This document shows, in pieces, positions 6,400-10,358 of a DNA stretch of 10,358 nucleotides. Position numbers and translations under genes: made by a program. Position 1 is the stretch's first letter; each line of letters begins with the position of its first letter. This DNA is from Pseudomonadota bacterium. GTDB lineage: Bacteria > Pseudomonadota > Gammaproteobacteria > Steroidobacterales > Steroidobacteraceae. Below the pieces are notes generated by a model that had not been told where the DNA came from, made no database searches, and was given only the letters and a program-made list of their open reading frames with translations. The stretch is taken from contig JAJZFQ010000180.1 of NCBI GenBank assembly GCA_021805275.1, positions 1-10,358 on the forward strand, in the 5' to 3' direction.

Positions 6400-8513
6400 G
6401 AGGTGTGCGAGTGCTCGAGGACCGCGACGCCCTGCGGGCGAAGGTGCAGCACACTCAGCACGTGGCCGCGGTGCAGCACGTCGTGCATGGCATACGGAAG
6501 CCGTACCGTGCGGGCGACCGAGGCGTGATTGATGACGATCACGACTTCGCGGCCCTGGCCCACGCGACGCATCAGCTCGATTCCGGCCGGCAGCACCCCG
6601 AAGGGCGAGCGCACGCCGGCGCTGGCGAGACGCTGCGCAACGAACGCGTGCATCAGACGCCGATTGAGGATCGTACCGAGGTAGATGATCGCGCCGCGCC
6701 CGTAGCGGTGCTCGATCGCAGCGGCGTGCCCGGTGAGCCAGGCGTTGCCGACTCCGTAGCGTAGCAGCACCTGCGTCGCCGGGGATTTCACGCTGAGCGC
6801 TTCAGCCCATATGCGGCCCGTGCCACTGCCGAGCGCGCCGCTCACCACGACGGGCTTCTGCAGCGCGTAATACTGTTGGACGCGCCCGCCGAGCAGTGGC
6901 ACCAGAGGACCGGGCTGTCGCTCGACATTGAGCCGGTCGTACGGGTCTTTCATACCGCTGCGCGGCCCGAGGACGAGCACGCCGCCGCTGCGCACGTAAG
7001 CACTCAGATGCTGCGCCAGGGACTTGGACACCACGTTCAAGCTGGGTGCGAATACGACTCGGTAGCGCGCGAGCGGCCCGTTCGCCGCGACGACATCGAC
7101 TGCGTGCGTGAGGTTCTCGAGCGGACGATAGTAATCGAGCAGCACCGACAGCTGGCGGTAGCGGACGCTCTGCCGTTGAAAGTCGATCGCCCAGCGGCTG
7201 TCGTACGAGACCAGCAGTGCGACCTTCGAGCGTGGACGGGTGCCGGCGATGAGCTTCGAGGCCCGCTTGAACTCGCGCCCGATGCGCTGCACCTCGCCGT
7301 ACAGCGGTTCGGGCCTGCCGTCCGGCCCCACCAGCGCACCGTGATACTGCTCCTGGCCGCCGAGCGCGCTGCGCCACTGCCAGTAGAGCACCGCATCGGC
7401 GCCGTGCCCGATCGACTCCCAGGTCATGGCGCGCACGCCGCCCTTGACCAGCGAGTTGTTGACCGGCGCCCAGTCGACGAAGCCCGGTTGGGCTTCCATC
7501 ACCCAGTAATCCTGCCGCTTCCAGCCGCGCACGAAGTCGCTCATCGCCCCGTTGCGGTAGAAATCGAGCTGGCCCTCGCCGACGTAGTCATCCCAGGCGG
7601 CGACGTCGAGCGGGCGCGTGATCGCGTAGTGATCCCAGTTGTCGCTCCAGCCGAGTCCGCCGATGTTCGTGGTGATGAACTGGCGCGGTGCGATGTGCGC
7701 GCGCAGCGCCTGGATCTGGTTGCGCTGAAAGCCGAGCCAGGTGGCGGTGACGAACTGCCGATGCGCCAGCATCCACCCCGGATTGCCGGGTCGGGCATTC
7801 AGCGGAATCTGTCGCCAGGCTGTATAGGTCTGGCTCCAATACGCGGTCGTCCAGTCCCGGTTCAGGGCCGCGAGCGTGCCGAAGCGACGCTTCAACCATT
7901 GTTGGAACAGTCGGCGAGTGCCGGCATCGTACGACTCGTTGGTGTACTCATTGTCGATCTGCCAGCCGATCACATCGGGGTTGTGGCCGAAGCGCGCGGC
8001 GAGACGGGTCACGATGTCGCGGCAGAACTGGCGATACAGTGGGCTCGCGTAGGAGAACTGCCGCCGATTGCCGTGCTGCGCCTGGCGCCCGTCCGCATGG
8101 ACACGCAGGACCTGCGGATACCGGCTGGTCAACCACGCCGGTGGTGCATCGGTGGGCGTGCCGATCACGACGAAGATGTGGTGACGGGCCGCCTGCGCGA
8201 TCGCGCGCTGAAGCCACCCGAAGTGGTACTGGCCCGGGTGCGGCTCGAGGGTGCTCCAGGCGAACTCCCCGACGCGGACCACGTTGATGCCGGCCGCCTG
8301 CATCAGCGCGAGGTCCTTCGGCCAGCGCGATTCGGGCCACTGCTCGGGATACCACGCCGCACCCAGCCAGAGCCGACCGAGCGCGGTGTGCACCGCGGGA
8401 GAGGCGGCGCGCACCAGGGGCGCCGCCGCGCGGCCCGAGGCCGAGCCGGTGGTCAGGACCGCCGCTGCGCCCAGCGCGGCAACCCATCGCGATGCCGAGG
8501 CGCCTCGCCTCAT
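6396..8513 (-). CDS. Beta-galactosidase, GH42 family, exported (complete copy)
   Basis: This 705-residue protein is a GH42 beta-galactosidase, which removes terminal beta-D-galactose; some family members also act on alpha-L-arabinopyranosides. A signal peptide is visible (1 to about 31, basic MRRG start, Ala-rich core), so it should be periplasmic, unlike the many cytosolic GH42 enzymes. The TIM barrel starts with GAAWYPEQWPESRW (51-64) and VGEFAWSTLEPHPGQYHF (81-98). The acid/base is E189 in WQIDNE and the nucleophile E340 in YWVMEAQPGF. A glutamine-amidotransferase-like trimerisation domain covers roughly 428-630 and a small C-terminal beta domain about 645-705. The cysteine cluster that binds zinc in some GH42 enzymes is absent. 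Length is normal. Its start overlaps the stop of the upstream paralogue and its stop overlaps the fucosidase start, each as ATGA, so expression is surely polycistronic. Beta-galactose beneath alpha-fucose would suit fucosylated xyloglucan or arabinogalactan side chains. Confidence 0.96.
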   Translation of the reverse strand: MRRGASASRWVAALGAAAVLTTGSASGRAAAPLVRAASPAVHTALGRLWLGAAWYPEQWPESRWPKDLALMQAAGINVVRVGEFAWSTLEPHPGQYHFGWLQRAIAQAARHHIFVVIGTPTDAPPAWLTSRYPQVLRVHADGRQAQHGNRRQFSYASPLYRQFCRDIVTRLAARFGHNPDVIGWQIDNEYTNESYDAGTRRLFQQWLKRRFGTLAALNRDWTTAYWSQTYTAWRQIPLNARPGNPGWMLAHRQFVTATWLGFQRNQIQALRAHIAPRQFITTNIGGLGWSDNWDHYAITRPLDVAAWDDYVGEGQLDFYRNGAMSDFVRGWKRQDYWVMEAQPGFVDWAPVNNSLVKGGVRAMTWESIGHGADAVLYWQWRSALGGQEQYHGALVGPDGRPEPLYGEVQRIGREFKRASKLIAGTRPRSKVALLVSYDSRWAIDFQRQSVRYRQLSVLLDYYRPLENLTHAVDVVAANGPLARYRVVFAPSLNVVSKSLAQHLSAYVRSGGVLVLGPRSGMKDPYDRLNVERQPGPLVPLLGGRVQQYYALQKPVVVSGALGSGTGRIWAEALSVKSPATQVLLRYGVGNAWLTGHAAAIEHRYGRGAIIYLGTILNRRLMHAFVAQRLASAGVRSPFGVLPAGIELMRRVGQGREVVIVINHASVARTVRLPYAMHDVLHRGHVLSVLHLRPQGVAVLEHSHTS
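8510..8513 (-). other. ATGA stop/start overlap between the two GH42 genes
   Basis: On the minus strand the start ATG of the downstream GH42 gene (8513-8511) and the stop TGA of the upstream one (8512-8510) share the four bases ATGA. No good Shine-Dalgarno site precedes it, so ribosome re-initiation after termination is the likely means of translation, tying the two enzymes to similar amounts. Confidence 0.85.
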
Positions 8514-10358
8514 GAACGCGACCCCAGCAGTACGCTCACCTCATGCGGCGCGAGCGTGACAGTGCTTTGCGCAGCGCCACCGGTCAACAGCGCACTCGCC
8601 GGCGTGGGCAGTCGCACGGTGTGTGGCTGGGCACCGTGATTGATGAGAATCCATACTCGTTTGCCCTCACCGGTGCGCTCGCACACTTCCACGTCGGGTG
8701 CGACGCCAGGGATGAGCGGGTGAACGTGCGCGGCGCGTGCCAGCGCGTCCAGGACCGTGCGCATCAGTGGTGGATCGAGCCATGCGCCGATGTAGGTGAT
8801 CGAGCCTTTGCCGACCTGCCGGGTGATGATCGCGGGTTTGCCGGCGAGCCAGCCATTGCCCGCGCCGTAGCGCATCAGGACACGCACGTCGCGTGCCTGC
8901 GGGCGCAGGGCTTCGGCCCAGACGGAGGCCTTCCCGGTGCCGAGCCGGCCCGTGAGCGGCACGGGTTTGAGCAATGAGTAGAACTGCTCCACATGCCCGC
9001 CGAGCAGCGCCGCGAGCGGTCCGGGCTGGCGCGAGGTCCACAGCGCATCGTACGAGTCCTTCATGCCGCTGCGCGGTCCGAGGACCAGATGCCCTCCGGC
9101 GCGCACGTAGGCCGCAAGATGGCGGGCCTCGGTCCTCGACAGGACGTTCAGCGCCGGGGCAACCACCAACCGATACCGACGGAGCGGGGCGCGTGCCGAG
9201 ACCACATCCACCGATTGCGCGAAGCGTTCGAGGGGACGGTAGAACGCCGTGAACTCGCGCACCACGCCGAAGCGGTTCGTCTGGCGCTGGAAGTCGATGG
9301 CCCAGCGGCTCGCATACGACTGCAGCAGGGCGACTCGGCTGTGCGGCGTGGTGCCCGCCAGCGCGGCCCCGGCCAGCGCAAACTGCGATCCGATCGTCTG
9401 CACCACGCGGTAGGCGGGGACCGGCTCCCCGTCCGGCCCGACCAGCGTGCCGTGGTACTGCTCCTGCCCATTCAAGGCACTGCGCCACTGCCAGTAGAGC
9501 ACGGCGTTGGCGCCGTGACCGACGTCCTGCCAGGCGAGATCGCGCATCGCGTACGGGGGCAGGGCGGCGTTCACTGGCGCCCAATCGACGAAGGCCGGCT
9601 GGGTCTCCATGACCCAGAAGTCACGTCGCTTGTAGCCGCGCACCAGATCGTCCTGCACGCCGTTGTCCAGCCAGTGATAGCGGCCGTCTGGAACGTAGTC
9701 ATCCCAGGCGGCGAGCGTCAGCTCGTGGCTGACGGTGTACTGATCGAACTGATCGCCCCAATGTGTGGTGTTGGTGGTGATGAATTGGTCGGGTGCGGCG
9801 AAGCGGCGGATCGCCTGCACCTGATTCGCCACGTAGCTCGCCCAGGTCGCGGTCACGAACCGCTTGAAATCGAGCAGCAGTCCGGGGTTCTCGTTCGAGG
9901 CGCGCATCGGCACTTGGCTGAAGTGCTGGTAGGTCTGGCTCCAGTACGCGGCGGCCCAGTGGCGGTTCAGGGCCGCCACGGTGCGGTAGCGGTGCCGCAG
10001 CCAAGCGTGAAACTGATGGCGTGTCACCGCGTCGAACGAGGGCGGCCCCATTTCGTTGTCGATTTGCCAGCCGATCACGTCGGGGTTGTGCCCGAAGTGC
10101 CGGGCCAGTCGGGCCGCGATGTCGCGGCAGAACTTGCGATACACGGGACTGGAGAAGGAGAACTGCTGGCGATTGCCGTGCTGCGCGCGGCGTCCGTCGG
10201 CGTGTACGCGCAGCGTCTGCGGGTAACGGCCGGTCAGCCACGCCGGTGGCGCGGCGGTCGGCGTTCCGATCACGACGTAGATGTGATGACGCGCCGCCTC
10301 TGCGATGGCACGCTCGAGCCAGCCGAAGTGATATTGGCCCTGATGCGGCTCGAGGCTG
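8510..10358 (-). CDS. Beta-galactosidase, GH42 family (second copy, N-terminus beyond the window)
   Basis: The frame stays open to the right edge and encodes 615 visible residues. Their first residues, SLEPHQGQYHFGWLE, align with about residue 88 of the neighbouring GH42 protein, so roughly 87 residues including any signal peptide lie outside. The GTG at 10273 is inside the barrel and is not the true start. The acid/base Glu of WQIDNE is encoded at 10052-10054 and the nucleophile Glu of FWVMETQPAF at 9605-9607; both are intact. The trimerisation domain (VDVVSARAPLRRYRLVVAPA, GPRSGMKDSYD) and C-terminal domain are complete. It is a paralogue of the next gene: in one 42-residue block beginning RQPGPL, 26 positions are identical. 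Residues around the active site differ (IDNEMGPPSF here, IDNEYTNESY there), so specificity may differ. It is the first gene of this operon visible here; more genes and the promoter probably lie to the right. Confidence 0.95.
   Translation of the reverse strand, partial: SLEPHQGQYHFGWLERAIAEAARHHIYVVIGTPTAAPPAWLTGRYPQTLRVHADGRRAQHGNRQQFSFSSPVYRKFCRDIAARLARHFGHNPDVIGWQIDNEMGPPSFDAVTRHQFHAWLRHRYRTVAALNRHWAAAYWSQTYQHFSQVPMRASNENPGLLLDFKRFVTATWASYVANQVQAIRRFAAPDQFITTNTTHWGDQFDQYTVSHELTLAAWDDYVPDGRYHWLDNGVQDDLVRGYKRRDFWVMETQPAFVDWAPVNAALPPYAMRDLAWQDVGHGANAVLYWQWRSALNGQEQYHGTLVGPDGEPVPAYRVVQTIGSQFALAGAALAGTTPHSRVALLQSYASRWAIDFQRQTNRFGVVREFTAFYRPLERFAQSVDVVSARAPLRRYRLVVAPALNVLSRTEARHLAAYVRAGGHLVLGPRSGMKDSYDALWTSRQPGPLAALLGGHVEQFYSLLKPVPLTGRLGTGKASVWAEALRPQARDVRVLMRYGAGNGWLAGKPAIITRQVGKGSITYIGAWLDPPLMRTVLDALARAAHVHPLIPGVAPDVEVCERTGEGKRVWILINHGAQPHTVRLPTPASALLTGGAAQSTVTLAPHEVSVLLGSRS

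Noticed and set aside
6876..8639. A 587-codon open frame on the plus strand opposite the GH42 gene
   Set aside because: The opposite strand encodes an unmistakable GH42 enzyme. The plus-strand product has low complexity and no domain, and it crosses a gene junction of the real operon.
10271..10273. GTG at 10273 as start of the right-hand GH42 gene
   Set aside because: The frame continues open to the edge, and the upstream 28 residues match the paralogue residue by residue, so the gene begins outside the window.
1..10358. Search for CRISPR arrays, tRNA or rRNA genes, insertion sequences, phage genes, riboswitches and defence systems
   Set aside because: No direct-repeat arrays, cloverleaf sequences, transposase or integrase motifs were seen, and the six genes leave almost no unoccupied sequence. 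An exotic defence or mobile system is not supported here.

Overview
The window is G+C-rich DNA, roughly two thirds by eye, packed with coding sequence. It carries a carbohydrate-utilisation locus of a Gram-negative bacterium. The first gene is a TonB-dependent outer-membrane receptor of the type common in Xanthomonas, Caulobacter and relatives, and no SusD-like partner is visible. Four of the six genes, including the receptor, have visible export signals. This suggests a proteobacterium, perhaps a xanthomonad-like gammaproteobacterium or a sphingomonad/caulobacterial alphaproteobacterium. That placement is inferred from protein style only; no rRNA or other marker is present.

Layout. On the + strand, a complete TonB-dependent receptor (27-2729) is followed after 15 bases by a twin-arginine-signal beta-propeller protein of the GH43/GH130-like fold (2745-3818). 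A 69-base convergent gap (3819-3887) holds a perfect 12-bp inverted repeat, probably a shared terminator. On the - strand, read from right to left, there are four genes: a GH42 beta-galactosidase running off the right edge (8510-10358), a second complete GH42 paralogue (6396-8513), a GH29 alpha-L-fucosidase (4633-6399), and a short-chain dehydrogenase closely resembling L-rhamnose 1-dehydrogenases (3888-4649). These four overlap each other by 4, 4 and 17 bases, so they form one tightly coupled operon. No stretch over 300 bases lacks a gene.

How it fits together (inference). The receptor would import a plant or algal oligosaccharide into the periplasm. There the fucosidase and the two beta-galactosidases would strip L-fucose and D-galactose, with the propeller enzyme acting on a further linkage. 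The cytosolic dehydrogenase would start oxidative, non-phosphorylated breakdown of a released 6-deoxy-hexose. Fucosylated xyloglucan, arabinogalactan or a rhamnogalacturonan side chain would all suit a fucose/galactose/deoxyhexose set. No endo-acting enzyme is present to decide between them.

The parts least explained by known families are the unplaced propeller enzyme, the coupling of an L-rhamnose-dehydrogenase-like enzyme to a fucosidase, and the paired GH42 paralogues with diverged active-site surroundings. I see no CRISPR array, insertion sequence, tRNA, rRNA or phage element.
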